From contig NZ_APVL01000006.1 in assembly GCF_000565285.1 (NCBI RefSeq), positions 124,001-188,000 on the forward strand: 64,000 bases of DNA, read 5' to 3'. Source of the stretch: Cytobacillus firmus DS1 (GTDB lineage Bacteria; Bacillota; Bacilli; Bacillales; Cytobacillaceae). Positions 17,697-26,072 of this stretch are shown here, in pieces. The notes beneath the pieces were generated by a model. That model ran no database searches. It was not told where the DNA came from and saw nothing but the letters and a program-made list of their open reading frames with translations. Position 1 is the stretch's first letter, and every line of letters starts with the position of its first letter. The translations under genes were made by a program, and so were the position numbers.

Positions 17697-18563
17697 ATGG
17701 CAATGACGAAGAAAAAACGGGTATTAAAAGAGGTAAAACAGCTCATCATGATCACGATAGGTGCGATGATTGCAGCAGCAGGACTTGAGTTTTTCCTCGT
17801 TCCCAACAACATTCTTGATGGCGGTGTTATCGGTCTTTCCATAATTGCTGCAGAACTGACCGGGATGACCATGAGTATATTTTTAATTATTCTAAACCTG
17901 CCATTTCTCTATATTGGCTACCGCAAAATAGGAATGAAATTCACGATACATACCTTATTTGGAGTAATTGTTTTATCCGCAAGTACCGCATATCTCCATC
18001 ATTTTGAGCCTGTTACAGATGATTTATTCCTGGCAACAGTCATTGGAGCAGTCATTCTGGGAACAGGGGTTGGCCTTGTGATCAGAACAGGCGGAGCTTT
18101 GGATGGATCAGAGATTATTGCCATCCTGGTCAGCAAAAAGCGTCCGGTATCAGTTGGCCAATTTATCATGATTGTCAACGTATTTATCTTTATTCTTGCA
18201 GCTTTCCTCGTTTTCAGCTGGGAAACAGCCATGTACTCCATTATCACCTATTATATTGCTTACAAAATGATTGATATTGTTGTGGAAGGTATGGAAGAGC
18301 TGAAGTCCGTTACGATCATTTCTGATATGCCTGAAGAAATCTCAGCCGAGCTCCTAAAGCAATTAGGACGCGGAATGACCTATATTCAGGGCCAGGGTGT
18401 TTTTACCGGAGAGCCCAAAAAGATCATTTATACAATTGTAACAAGGATTGAGTTATCAACGCTCCGTTCCATTGTGGAAGAAATTGACCCTGGAGCATTA
18501 GTGGCTATTGAAAATATTGCAGATGTCAGCGGCAGCAATTTTGATAAAGGTACAGCGCACTAA
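17697..18563 (+). CDS. YitT family membrane protein (DUF161 + DUF2179)
   Basis: A 288-residue protein with five to six membrane helices (IGAMIAAAGLEFFLVPNNIL at residues 22-41, then helices to about 200) and a cytosolic C-terminal DUF2179 domain (residues 205-285, SVTIISDMPEEI and GQGVFTGEPKKIIYTIV). The LDGGVIGLSI and TGGALDGSEI repeats are family marks. Several paralogs exist in each Bacillus; the transported solute is unknown. ATG 17697 follows AGAGGGG by 9 bases. Confidence 0.9.
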   Translation: MAMTKKKRVLKEVKQLIMITIGAMIAAAGLEFFLVPNNILDGGVIGLSIIAAELTGMTMSIFLIILNLPFLYIGYRKIGMKFTIHTLFGVIVLSASTAYLHHFEPVTDDLFLATVIGAVILGTGVGLVIRTGGALDGSEIIAILVSKKRPVSVGQFIMIVNVFIFILAAFLVFSWETAMYSIITYYIAYKMIDIVVEGMEELKSVTIISDMPEEISAELLKQLGRGMTYIQGQGVFTGEPKKIIYTIVTRIELSTLRSIVEEIDPGALVAIENIADVSGSNFDKGTAH

Positions 18564-18720
18564 TAAAGTGAAAATTCACTCAGTGAGAAGTATTTTTCTC
18601 CCCACTGATTGTTAGTTGAACCAATCGGGCCTTTACGGGCAGTTTGAACCCCGCTTATCCTCCATTGATTCCTCTGAGTCTTGAAGTGGGGGTCTTACTG
18701 CCCGTTAGACTGCGATAAAA
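18563..18720 (+). repeat. Dispersed palindromic element, long form (about 158 bp)
   Basis: Begins AATAAAGTGAAAATTCACTC immediately at the YitT stop codon and ends GTTAGACTGCGATAAAA. Internal arms ACGGGCAGT (18634-18642) and ACTGCCCGT (18696-18704), with inner ACCCC/GGGGT, predict a long hairpin. Its two ends recur fused together in inverted orientation at 22421-22475, showing that it is a repeat with a deletion form. It encodes no protein. Confidence 0.75.
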
Positions 18721-18766
18721 AAGCAATCTCCCTCACACATGCACCAATGCGGGAGACTGCTTTTTG
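18717..18766. terminator. Bidirectional terminator between yitT-like and zupT genes
   Basis: AAAAAAGCAATCTCCC (18717-18732) pairs with GGGAGACTGCTTTTT (18751-18765), giving A/T-tracts on both strands. It overlaps the last bases of the repeat element. Confidence 0.88.
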
Positions 18767-19576
18767 TTATATAAACAGCAGTAAACTGAGCGCCATGACG
18801 GCCATGCCTGCCACAAGACCATAAATGGAGGTATGGGCTTCGTCATACTTCTTGGCAGCCGGCAATAATTCATCAAGAGAAATGAACACCATTATTCCTG
18901 CTACTGCGGCAAAAATGACACCAAACATGACATCGTTTAAATATGGCATTAAAATCAAGTAGGCCACTATTGCGCCAATCGGCTCTGAAAGCCCTGATAA
19001 AAAAGAGAGCTTAAAAGCCTTCTTCTTACTTCCTGTGGCATAATAGACAGGAACTGAGACAGCGATTCCCTCCGGTATATTGTGAATGGCAATGGCCGCC
19101 GCAATGGCGATACCAAGCGAAGGATCCTGGAGTGCAGAAGTAAATGTTGCAATTCCTTCCGGGAAGTTATGAATCGCAATCGCCAATGCCGCAAAGGTCC
19201 CCATTTTTAAGAGAGCCGGATCCTTGACGATATTGCCCGAATCATTCATTTCTTCAACTGTTCTCACTTCATGGGGATTATCCTTTTTAGGAATAAACCG
19301 GTCAATTAATGCAATAAGGAGAATGCCCCCAAAAAAACCTCCAACAGTTGCCCAGTTGCCGCTTACTTGACCTAATGCTCCTACAAGTGCATCTTTGGCT
19401 TTTACAAAGATTTCAATCATGGAGACATAAATCATCACACCAGCGGAAAAGCCAAGTGCCAATGACAAAAACTTCGTATTCGTTCTAGAAGTAAAAAAAG
19501 CCATTAAACTGCCAATACCTGTCGCTAAGCCGGCAAACAAAGTAAGACCTAATGCAAATAATACTTCCTGCGACAT
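18767..19576 (-). CDS. zupT: ZIP family metal transporter ZupT
   Basis: A 269-residue membrane protein with eight predicted helices that imports zinc and other divalent metals. The metal-binding motifs HNFPEG (helix 4) and HNIPEG (helix 5) are both present, as is the SEPIGA segment of the following helix. The loop between helices 3 and 4 contains charged KKDNPHEVRTVEEMNDSG. Start ATG 19576 after AAAGGAGAG. Single gene with a shared terminator; no Zur-like operator recognised. Confidence 0.92.
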   Translation of the reverse strand: MSQEVLFALGLTLFAGLATGIGSLMAFFTSRTNTKFLSLALGFSAGVMIYVSMIEIFVKAKDALVGALGQVSGNWATVGGFFGGILLIALIDRFIPKKDNPHEVRTVEEMNDSGNIVKDPALLKMGTFAALAIAIHNFPEGIATFTSALQDPSLGIAIAAAIAIHNIPEGIAVSVPVYYATGSKKKAFKLSFLSGLSEPIGAIVAYLILMPYLNDVMFGVIFAAVAGIMVFISLDELLPAAKKYDEAHTSIYGLVAGMAVMALSLLLFI

Positions 19577-19894
19577 TTCACTCTCTCCTTTTTCTCTATT
19601 GCCAAAAAGTTTCTCCAGGGCAACTTTTGTGTTAAAAAAATATATATGCCAAATTACTATTAAGTATATGCGCCTATCTTAAAAAGTTTACTTTGGTAAA
19701 CATTCTATCTCCAACCCAAACCAAAAGCAATAAAAAAGGACTATTCAATTATTTTTTTCTTCATTATTATAAGACGGATTGAGGAAAATGTGCATAAAAA
19801 AAGAAAAAACCTTCGCCTTTTACTGCTGCGAAAGATCAATCCCAGACACGTTTTAATTTGAAAAGTTCCTGAAGGTACCCAAAAACAGAGGCTG
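19577..19894. other. Gap without an intact gene
   Basis: About 320 AT-rich bases upstream of zupT. It should hold the zupT promoter, which I cannot place with confidence. An 89-codon minus-strand frame crosses its left part, but it only strings together pieces of the DUF1801 remnant at 19895-20050 and unrelated sequence, and it has no ribosome site. Confidence 0.5.
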
Positions 19895-20050
19895 AATAAT
19901 AATGCTTGGCCCCCACATTTTTGCCTGATAACGGTCGTGTCAGTAAAGATATCAAGAAGCTTATAATTCCTCTTTCTTTTTAGGGCTCTCAACTTTATCA
20001 ATAAATTCAATTACACTGTAATCGTTCTCTTTTATTTTTACTTCCTACAT
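19895..20050 (-). pseudogene. Remnant of a DUF1801 (YdhG-like) gene
   Basis: Three frames on the minus strand spell consecutive pieces of a DUF1801 N-terminus: EVKIKENDYSVIEFIDKVES then KKKEEL (stop at 19971), KLLDIFTDTT in a second frame (19934-19974), and YQAKMWGPSIII in a third (19895-19936), matching the family signature KMWGPSIIGFG. The ATG at 20050 is followed at once by TAG. With one early stop, two frameshifts and a missing C-terminal half it is clearly dead. Confidence 0.7.
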
Positions 20051-20129
20051 AATAACCCAGCCCCTTATTTGGATTTGAATAGAATTTCTCTAAAATACAG
20101 GTAATTTCCTTCTGAAAGCATACCTCAAC

Positions 20130-20162
20130 ACAATAAAGAGCAACCATATGATTGCTCTTCAC
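20130..20162 (-). terminator. Terminator of the pirin / quinone-stress transcript
   Basis: AAGAGCAA (20136-20143) pairs with TTGCTCTT (20152-20159); on the minus strand it is followed by TATTGTG. Confidence 0.7.
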
Positions 20163-20170
20163 CCAAAATC

Positions 20171-21016
20171 TTATTTTAAAAAGGTACCATCCCTATATTC
20201 CTTATATGCGGTCCGTATTTCTTCTTCAGTATTCATGACAAACGGTCCACGGGCCACAACCTGTTCTTTGACTGGCTCGCCTGCATATAGCAGAAATCGC
20301 AAAGGCTCTTCGGCTTTCACGGCTATTTCGCTTTCAGCGTTCCCGCCATCACCTAATTCAAGGACCTGGCCATTAGCCCCTTGAACTTCATTTTCTCCAA
20401 AAACCCCGCTGCCCTCGATAATATAAATAAAGCCTTTGTAGCTGCCAGGCAGTTCCTGTGAAGCTGCAGCGCCTTTTTCCATCCTTACTTCAACCATTGT
20501 GACAGGCACATAATTTAAGGTTGGTGATACAACTCCTCTAGAGGAACCGGAGAAGACTTTAAAAACTGCACCCTCTTCCACCCGGACAGGTACTTCACTG
20601 CCTTTAAGGTTTTGGTATCTTGGTGCTGTCATTTTCTTTTCCCGTGGAAGATTGATCCACAGCTGCAGCGAATGGGCAGTAATTCCTTCAGATGGCACTT
20701 CATTATGAACGACACCGCTCCCTGCTGTCATCCATTGAACATCACCAGGACCTAACACACCGCCCTCACCTGAATGGCTGTCATAGTGCTCAATGGCCCC
20801 TTCAATGACATAAGTTACCGTCTCAATCCCGCGATGGGGATGAATGTCAAACGCTCCCTTTTGAAACTTATCTTCCATCATCAGCAGAAATGGGTCATAC
20901 TTCTCCCAATTTCCCGGTTCTATCACAGGACCTGCTGCATGAATAGAGCTATGTTTCTGTAATTTTACTTTCCTGATTGAGGCAATCTCCCGCTTTGTTA
21001 TTTTTTCATTCTGCAT
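20171..21016 (-). CDS. Pirin family protein (cupin, possible quercetinase-like)
   Basis: A 281-residue bicupin. The N-terminal cupin carries the metal-site pattern HPHRGIETVTYVIEG (histidines and later glutamate) and HYDSHSGEGGVLGPGDVQWM; VHNEVPSEG completes it. Some bacterial pirins oxidise quercetin or affect redox metabolism. ATG 21016 is chosen, 9 bases after AAGGGGAG; the frame could extend 18 codons upstream without a ribosome site. It is last in the mhqO-mhqD-wrbA row, which supports a role in quinone or electrophile defence. Confidence 0.88.
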   Translation of the reverse strand: MQNEKITKREIASIRKVKLQKHSSIHAAGPVIEPGNWEKYDPFLLMMEDKFQKGAFDIHPHRGIETVTYVIEGAIEHYDSHSGEGGVLGPGDVQWMTAGSGVVHNEVPSEGITAHSLQLWINLPREKKMTAPRYQNLKGSEVPVRVEEGAVFKVFSGSSRGVVSPTLNYVPVTMVEVRMEKGAAASQELPGSYKGFIYIIEGSGVFGENEVQGANGQVLELGDGGNAESEIAVKAEEPLRFLLYAGEPVKEQVVARGPFVMNTEEEIRTAYKEYRDGTFLK

Positions 21017-21075
21017 CCGCCATTTCTCCCCTTTATATGTAAAGGAAGCAATTGAAAACAATTGCTCCAACTATA

Positions 21076-21687
21076 TTATTGATTTCCCTTTTTAATCCAT
21101 TCAGCAACAGTGACAGTCCTTTTTGCCTGAAACTTAACAGCTTCTTTTACATCCTCAATCATTTTTCCATCCTGATCAACCGTTACGCTTGTTCCATATG
21201 GATTGCCGCCTGCTCCGAAAAGAACCGGATCGGTGTAACCTGGAGCGGCTACAATCGCTCCCCAATGATACATCGTGGTGTAAAGAGAAAGAATCGTTGC
21301 TTCCTGGCCCCCATGCGGATTTTGGGCTGATGTCATTGCGCTGACTGCCTTATTCACAAGCTTTCCTTTTGCCCAAAGACCTCCAGTTGTATCAAGGAAC
21401 TGCTTCATTTGGGAAGGCATATTTCCGAAACGGGTCGGCACGCTGAATATAATAGCATCTGCCCATTCAAGATCGTCAGACTTAATTTCAGGCACATCCT
21501 TTGTCGCTTCTACAGTTGCTTTCCATGCTGGATTGCCTTCAATTGCAGATTGCGGTGCCAGTTCCGGAACCTTAAAAACTTTAACTTCCGCACCAGCTTC
21601 TTTGCCGCCTTCCTCCGCCCATTTAGACAATTGATAGTTTGTTCCGCCCATGCTGTAAAAAATGACTGCCAAATTTACATTTTCCAT
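21076..21687 (-). CDS. wrbA: WrbA-type NAD(P)H:quinone oxidoreductase
   Basis: A 203-residue flavodoxin-like enzyme that reduces quinones by two electrons. The FMN phosphate loop is AVIFYSMGGTNYQLSKWAEE, followed by SVPTRFGNMPSQMKQFLDTT and SAQNPHGGQEATILSLYTTMYHWG, all WrbA signatures. I chose ATG 21687, 9 bases after AAAAAGGAG; an ATG 18 codons upstream (21741) with a weaker GGGAG is possible. It lies between mhqD and pirin on one strand. Confidence 0.92.
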   Translation of the reverse strand: MENVNLAVIFYSMGGTNYQLSKWAEEGGKEAGAEVKVFKVPELAPQSAIEGNPAWKATVEATKDVPEIKSDDLEWADAIIFSVPTRFGNMPSQMKQFLDTTGGLWAKGKLVNKAVSAMTSAQNPHGGQEATILSLYTTMYHWGAIVAAPGYTDPVLFGAGGNPYGTSVTVDQDGKMIEDVKEAVKFQAKRTVTVAEWIKKGNQ

Positions 21688-21798
21688 ATTAATCGTCTCC
21701 TTTTTTATTGAATTTCCAAATAACCTTGATAGGATACCCATGATTGCACTCCCTATTCTTTCATTCTCTTCCCTTATAATTCGTTAGAATAACTTTTT

Positions 21799-22401
21799 TT
21801 ATATTAGTTTATACCAGCTGGCTGCAGCCTGAACTTCACCCATTGTTAATTGGTGACCAAAACTTTCCCAGTGAAGTTCGACTCTCGCTCCTGCACTTTC
21901 CAATAAGGACTGTAAATCAGTGGATTCTTCTGCAGGACAAATCGGATCATTGGTTCCGGCTGCGATAAATACTGATGTTCCGCTGAGATCAGGCAATTCA
22001 GCACCACGCCTTGGAACCATAGGATGGTGCAGAATTGCTGCTTTTAAGGAGTTTTCATGATGGAATAATAAGCTTCCTGCAATATTAGCTCCATTTGAAT
22101 AACCGATTGCCACAATGTTTTCACGCTCAAATCCGTATTTCTGTGCGGCTTCATCTAAAAAGCCGTTTAATTCTTTTGTTCGAAAAATCAGATCTTCTTC
22201 ATCAAAGACACCTTCTGCCAGCCTGCGGAAAAATCTCGGCATCCCATTTTCCAGCACATTACCGCGCACACTTAGAACAGAAGCCTCCGGATCAATATGA
22301 CCTGCAAGCGGCAGCAGGTCAGTTTCTGTACCTCCCGTTCCGTGAAGCAGCAATAATACAGGCTTGGAAGGATCCTTTCCTTTTTGAAAAATATGTTTCA
22401 T
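21799..22401 (-). CDS. mhqD: Alpha/beta hydrolase MhqD (quinone-stress esterase)
   Basis: A 200-residue carboxylesterase-like hydrolase. The catalytic triad is visible: Ser in GYSNGANIA (GxSxG), Asp in GTNDPICP and His in SFGHQLTMGE; the oxyanion region is LLHGTGGTE. Sequence matches B. subtilis MhqD, induced by hydroquinone and diamide stress under MhqR. It follows mhqO by about 70 bases, a space that holds a short copy of the palindromic repeat. ATG 22401 follows GAGGAAG. Confidence 0.9.
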   Translation of the reverse strand: MKHIFQKGKDPSKPVLLLLHGTGGTETDLLPLAGHIDPEASVLSVRGNVLENGMPRFFRRLAEGVFDEEDLIFRTKELNGFLDEAAQKYGFERENIVAIGYSNGANIAGSLLFHHENSLKAAILHHPMVPRRGAELPDLSGTSVFIAAGTNDPICPAEESTDLQSLLESAGARVELHWESFGHQLTMGEVQAAASWYKLI

Positions 22402-22420
22402 CGTATCTTCCTCTCTTTGT

Positions 22421-22475
22421 TTTATCGCAGTCTAACGGGCAGTAAGACCCCCACTGATTGAAGTTTCACTTTATT
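22421..22475 (-). repeat. Dispersed palindromic element, short (internally deleted) form
   Basis: On the minus strand TAAAGTGAAACTTC directly follows, and shares the TAA of, the mhqO stop codon, then CAGTGGGGGTCTTACTGCCC and GTTAGACTGCGATAAA. These are the left and right ends of the 18563-18720 element with about 100 internal bases missing. It lies between mhqO and mhqD. Confidence 0.7.
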
Positions 22476-23409
22476 CCACTTCCCTGACTTCAATAGGGAT
22501 TAATTTTCGCTCAATGCGATCTCTCATATTCTCATATTGTTCAGGAAGCATCAGCTTCTCCCCCATTTTCCCGGGTGATTCATCATGCACAAATCCGGGA
22601 GGATCAGTTGCAATTTCAAAAAGAATTTCCCCATGCTCCCGAAAATATATGGCATTAAAATAATTCCGGTCCCTGACTGGGGTAACTCCATAGCCATTGG
22701 ACCTCAAATATTCCTGCCACTCCAAATGATCCTGGTCATCTTCTGCCCGCCAGGCGATATGATGGACAGTGCCGACACCCATTTGTCCGCGCTTGCCGGG
22801 AATCTTTTTCAGGTCTATGACATTGCCGATTTGGGCTGAGGATTGGAACCGGATCATTTCTCCTTCTTCCCCAATTCGTTCAAGGCCCATTACCCTTTCA
22901 AGCAGTAATGCAGTTTGGTCTGGCTGGGATGAATAAAGAGTCGCCCCTGCAAAGCCCTTCACTGCAACATCAGGAGTAATGCCTCCAAATGTCCAAGTAT
23001 TCGTCTCACCATCATCTCTTTCCACCATTTCCAATATCAAACCATGAGGATCCCGGAATCTTATTGATTCTTCACTGAATCTTTTTTCCGTTGTGCAGGA
23101 AATTTTAAATTTTTCAAATCTGTCTTTCCAGAATCCAAGGGCACCCTTTGGAATTGCATATGAGGTCACCCCAACCTGACCATCCCCTATGACTCCCTGG
23201 GAGGCATTTGCCCATGGAAAAAATGTAATGATTGTTCCCGGCTTCCCTTCATTATTTCCAAAATAAAGGTGATATGTGCCGGGGTCATCAAAATTCACAG
23301 TCTGCTTGACCATCCTTAAACCTAATACGCCTGCATAAAAATCGATATTCTCCTGCGGGTGGCCGACGATAGCACTGATATGATGAATTCCACTAGTTCC
23401 TTTGTTCAC
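22471..23409 (-). CDS. mhqO: MhqO-type ring-cleaving dioxygenase (VOC fold)
   Basis: A 312-residue protein of two vicinal-oxygen-chelate domains. The metal ligands appear as HHISAIVG near the N-terminus, HHIAWRAED in the second domain and EILFEIATD near residue 265. MhqO/MhqE of B. subtilis are hydroquinone-induced putative extradiol dioxygenases that open aromatic rings. Two in-frame GTG codons follow AGAAGAGG; the second, at 23409, has the better 7-base spacing. First gene of the quinone cluster; an MhqR-like palindrome lies about 110 bases upstream. Confidence 0.92.
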   Translation of the reverse strand: MNKGTSGIHHISAIVGHPQENIDFYAGVLGLRMVKQTVNFDDPGTYHLYFGNNEGKPGTIITFFPWANASQGVIGDGQVGVTSYAIPKGALGFWKDRFEKFKISCTTEKRFSEESIRFRDPHGLILEMVERDDGETNTWTFGGITPDVAVKGFAGATLYSSQPDQTALLLERVMGLERIGEEGEMIRFQSSAQIGNVIDLKKIPGKRGQMGVGTVHHIAWRAEDDQDHLEWQEYLRSNGYGVTPVRDRNYFNAIYFREHGEILFEIATDPPGFVHDESPGKMGEKLMLPEQYENMRDRIERKLIPIEVREVE

Positions 23410-23517
23410 ATTCACACCTCTTCTTCATTAATGTAACCAAAATCCAATCTATGAAACTCATTTAAATCAAATATTTTCATTTCAAGATAATGCCAAACAT
23501 TATTACCTCGAATTTAT

Positions 23518-23537
23518 TTATCTCGAATTCAAGATAA
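23518..23537. promoter_or_regulatory. MhqR-like operator
   Basis: TTATCTCGAATTCAAGATAA is a 20-base palindrome with nine of ten pairs matching. It agrees with the ATCTCGAA-type palindrome I recall for the MarR-family repressor MhqR of B. subtilis, which controls mhqNOP, mhqED and azoR2. No mhqR gene is inside this window. Confidence 0.65.
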
Positions 23538-23648
23538 TTATAAAATACATTTATGCTGGTGTCAATATTTCGGATTGGAAAATCGAACGGAAAAGAAATT
23601 GAATTTCCACTTAATCGTGCCAGGTATATTTGATTTAGATTCAGCATA

Positions 23649-23678
23649 TTGACATCTTCTTAAGCATAAAGGTATATA
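23649..23678 (+). promoter_or_regulatory. Sigma-A promoter of the iron alcohol dehydrogenase gene
   Basis: TTGACA (23649-23654) and TATATA (23673-23678) are separated by 18 bases, and the ATG follows 47 bases downstream. Confidence 0.55.
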
Positions 23679-23724
23679 TGAATTATACTATTAGAATCTT
23701 CCGAAAATTAACGGAGGTAATGAA

Positions 23725-24924
23725 ATGTACAATGCATACTGCCGAATGTACCAGAAAACCTTTAAGCTGGTATCGCCTTTTCTGCCCTGGCGCGAACCGG
23801 AGCTGATAGAAGGCAACAATTGCCTGGACAAACTGCCTGATATTATTAAACAGAAAGACATCAGCAGAATTTTGATTGTAACTGACAGCGGCATCACGGC
23901 TCTTGGGCTGATGGATGGTTTGCTATTAAATTTACAGAAAAGGAATATTGAATTTTATATTTATGATAAGACTGTTCCCAATCCGACCATTACCAATATT
24001 GAAGAAGCACTGGAAGTTTACATCAGCAATAATTGCCAGGGTATTCTTGCCTTTGGCGGGGGTTCGCCAATGGATTGCGCTAAAGGAGTTGGTGCAAGAG
24101 CTGTCAGGCCCGAGAAAAGCATTTCACAATTAAAGGGCCAATTTAAGGTTAGAAAAGAGCTCCCTCCCCTTTTTGCAGTCCCAACCACAGCAGGTACTGG
24201 AAGTGAAGCCACTGTTGCAGCGGTCATTACTGACAGCCGGTCACATGAGAAATACGCCATTATTGACCTGTGTCTAATCCCGCATTATGCAGTTTTAGAC
24301 CCCATGCTTACCATAAAATTGCCTCCTCATATAACAGCTGCAACCGGTATGGATGCACTAACCCATGCCATCGAAGCGTACATTGGAAGAAGCAATACAG
24401 CAGAGACGAGAAAATTCAGCACTGATGCAGTCCGGCTTATCTATGACAATCTCTATGAAACCTATATCAATGGCGAAAATCTGGAGGTAAGAGCCCATAT
24501 GCAAAAAGCTGCTTATCTGGCCGGGCTGGCTTTCACCAGGTCCTATGTAGGCAATGTTCATGCTATCGCCCATACGCTCGGAGGATTTTATTCTGTTCCT
24601 CATGGTTTGGCTAATGCCGTCATTCTTCCATATGTACTGGAGCATTATGGTGAAGCAGTCTGGGGATCTCTAGCTGAACTGGCATTGGCCGCAAACATTG
24701 GGGATCCGGAAGCTTCAGCTGAAGAAAATGCAAAGAGCTTTATAGGCAGCATAAAATCCCTTAACCAAAAAATGGGGATTCCCCAAAAGGTGGGCAAAAT
24801 TAGAGAAAGTGACATTCCGGTAATGGCTGAACGTGCCTTAAAGGAAGCCAATCCCTTGTATCCTGTGCCGAAAATCTTTGGCAGAAATGATATGTTAAAA
24901 CTGTATCAGATGATAAAGGAATAA
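23725..24924 (+). CDS. Iron-containing alcohol dehydrogenase
   Basis: A 399-residue group III alcohol dehydrogenase interconverting alcohols and aldehydes with NAD(P). The nucleotide-binding loop is GGGSPMDCAK, followed by TTAGTGSEAT; the metal ligands lie in MDALTHAIEAY (Asp/His), VHAIAHTLG and VPHGLANA. It differs from butanol dehydrogenases by an N-terminal MYNAYCRMYQKTFK extension. ATG 23725 follows CGGAGGT. Monocistronic by the promoter and terminator seen. Substrate unknown. Confidence 0.9.
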   Translation: MYNAYCRMYQKTFKLVSPFLPWREPELIEGNNCLDKLPDIIKQKDISRILIVTDSGITALGLMDGLLLNLQKRNIEFYIYDKTVPNPTITNIEEALEVYISNNCQGILAFGGGSPMDCAKGVGARAVRPEKSISQLKGQFKVRKELPPLFAVPTTAGTGSEATVAAVITDSRSHEKYAIIDLCLIPHYAVLDPMLTIKLPPHITAATGMDALTHAIEAYIGRSNTAETRKFSTDAVRLIYDNLYETYINGENLEVRAHMQKAAYLAGLAFTRSYVGNVHAIAHTLGGFYSVPHGLANAVILPYVLEHYGEAVWGSLAELALAANIGDPEASAEENAKSFIGSIKSLNQKMGIPQKVGKIRESDIPVMAERALKEANPLYPVPKIFGRNDMLKLYQMIKE

Positions 24925-24985
24925 TTTTCAGGCACAGCTTCCGCACGCATGGTTTCAATGCGTTAATAATACGAGTTGCTCACAC

Positions 24986-25026
24986 AAAAAGGCAGATGCA
25001 CAATAAAATGCATTCTGCCTTATAGC
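24986..25026. terminator. Bidirectional terminator between alcohol dehydrogenase and corA
   Basis: AAGGCAGA(A)TGCA-type arms: AAGGCAGATGCA (24989-25000) and TGCATTCTGCCTT (25009-25021) with an AT-rich loop. Confidence 0.78.
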
Positions 25027-25030
25027 TGTT

Positions 25031-25987
25031 TTATCTGAACCAGCCCTTCTTCTTAAACCACCAAAACATGCCTAAGGCAATAATAAACATTAATAACAGC
25101 GTTTCAAAATATCCATATTTCCAAGTTAATTCCGGCATGTTTTCAAAATTCATTCCATAAATGCCCGCTATGAAGGTTAAGGGCATGAAAATGGTGGTTA
25201 TCACGGTAAGGACTCTCATCACCCGGTTTGTCTGATGGGAATTGATCGATAAATAACTGTCACGGATATCGGTCGTCAATTCCCTGTTTCCATCAATCAT
25301 TTCAGTCAATTTCAATAAGTGATCATGAATATCAGCAAAGTATTCGTACCTTTCCTTTACACCTTTAAGCCTATGGGAATTAATGACACGGTATATTAAG
25401 TCCCGCATTGGAATCACAGTATACCGAATCTGCAATAAATGATGGCGTATATCAAATAATTTCTCCAATAATTCTTCCATCGTTTCATCATTTGGGTTAT
25501 CTTCAATGAGACTCAGACGATCTTCCAGCTGATAAACGATAGGAAAGTAATTATCCACTATTTTATCTATGATATGGTACATGACCAGATAAGGGTCCCA
25601 TTTACTAATCTTCTTACTTAAGCTCAGCCTTTCCCAAACATCATCCATTTCCCTGGAGAGCTCATGGTGGTAGGATACTATGTAATTGGGACCAATAAAA
25701 AAGTTAATTTCCTGTTTATCTTCGTTAATATGATTTAAGCTATGGGTGACAAAAAAGCTATAGTCTTCATAATAGTCCATTTTAGGGCGCTGGAGTTTGA
25801 CAACACAATCCTCAATGGCCAGGGGATGAAAGTGAAAAGTTTTATCTAGTTCAGCTGTCTCCCCTTCGGTTGGCTGATTAAAATCAACCCAAAACCACTT
25901 ATAACTTTCCCACTCAGCTTTCAGCCTCTCTAAAGTAATATCCTTCTTCAGTTCATTTTTCTTATTAACAGCTTGTATTCTAATCAT
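25031..25987 (-). CDS. corA: CorA-family magnesium/cobalt transporter
   Basis: A 318-residue CorA channel. The long N-terminal cytosolic domain ends in the first membrane helix, capped by the family signature YGMNF (GMN at residues 278-280), then the periplasmic loop ENMPELTWKYG and a second helix ending in basic KKKGWFR. Forms pentamers that import Mg2+ or related divalent ions. ATG 25987 follows AGGAGA. The broken GNAT gene lies just upstream on the same strand. No M-box riboswitch is visible. Confidence 0.93.
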   Translation of the reverse strand: MIRIQAVNKKNELKKDITLERLKAEWESYKWFWVDFNQPTEGETAELDKTFHFHPLAIEDCVVKLQRPKMDYYEDYSFFVTHSLNHINEDKQEINFFIGPNYIVSYHHELSREMDDVWERLSLSKKISKWDPYLVMYHIIDKIVDNYFPIVYQLEDRLSLIEDNPNDETMEELLEKLFDIRHHLLQIRYTVIPMRDLIYRVINSHRLKGVKERYEYFADIHDHLLKLTEMIDGNRELTTDIRDSYLSINSHQTNRVMRVLTVITTIFMPLTFIAGIYGMNFENMPELTWKYGYFETLLLMFIIALGMFWWFKKKGWFR

Positions 25988-26072
25988 GATTGTCTCCTAG
26001 TCTTTCCTTCATAAAACATATTTTTACCAATTTTGATCACGATATCCTGAGGAAGACTCTTCAACTGGTATA

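Larger units (their letters stand above)
23410..23724. promoter_or_regulatory. Control region between mhqO and the iron alcohol dehydrogenase gene
   Basis: A 315-base divergent spacer without a gene. It holds the MhqR-like palindrome (23518-23537), related half-sites CTCGAATTT near 23506 and TTTCAAGATAAT near 23479, and the plus-strand promoter at 23649-23678. Confidence 0.6.

Noticed and set aside
19741-20010. 89-codon minus-strand frame upstream of zupT
   Set aside because: No ribosome site, and it crosses frames of a dead DUF1801 gene; it is not an intact gene.
23649-23724. Riboswitch or T-box upstream of the iron alcohol dehydrogenase
   Set aside because: Short leader with an ordinary promoter; no T-box, S-box or other conserved aptamer motif recognised here or upstream of cysJI or corA.
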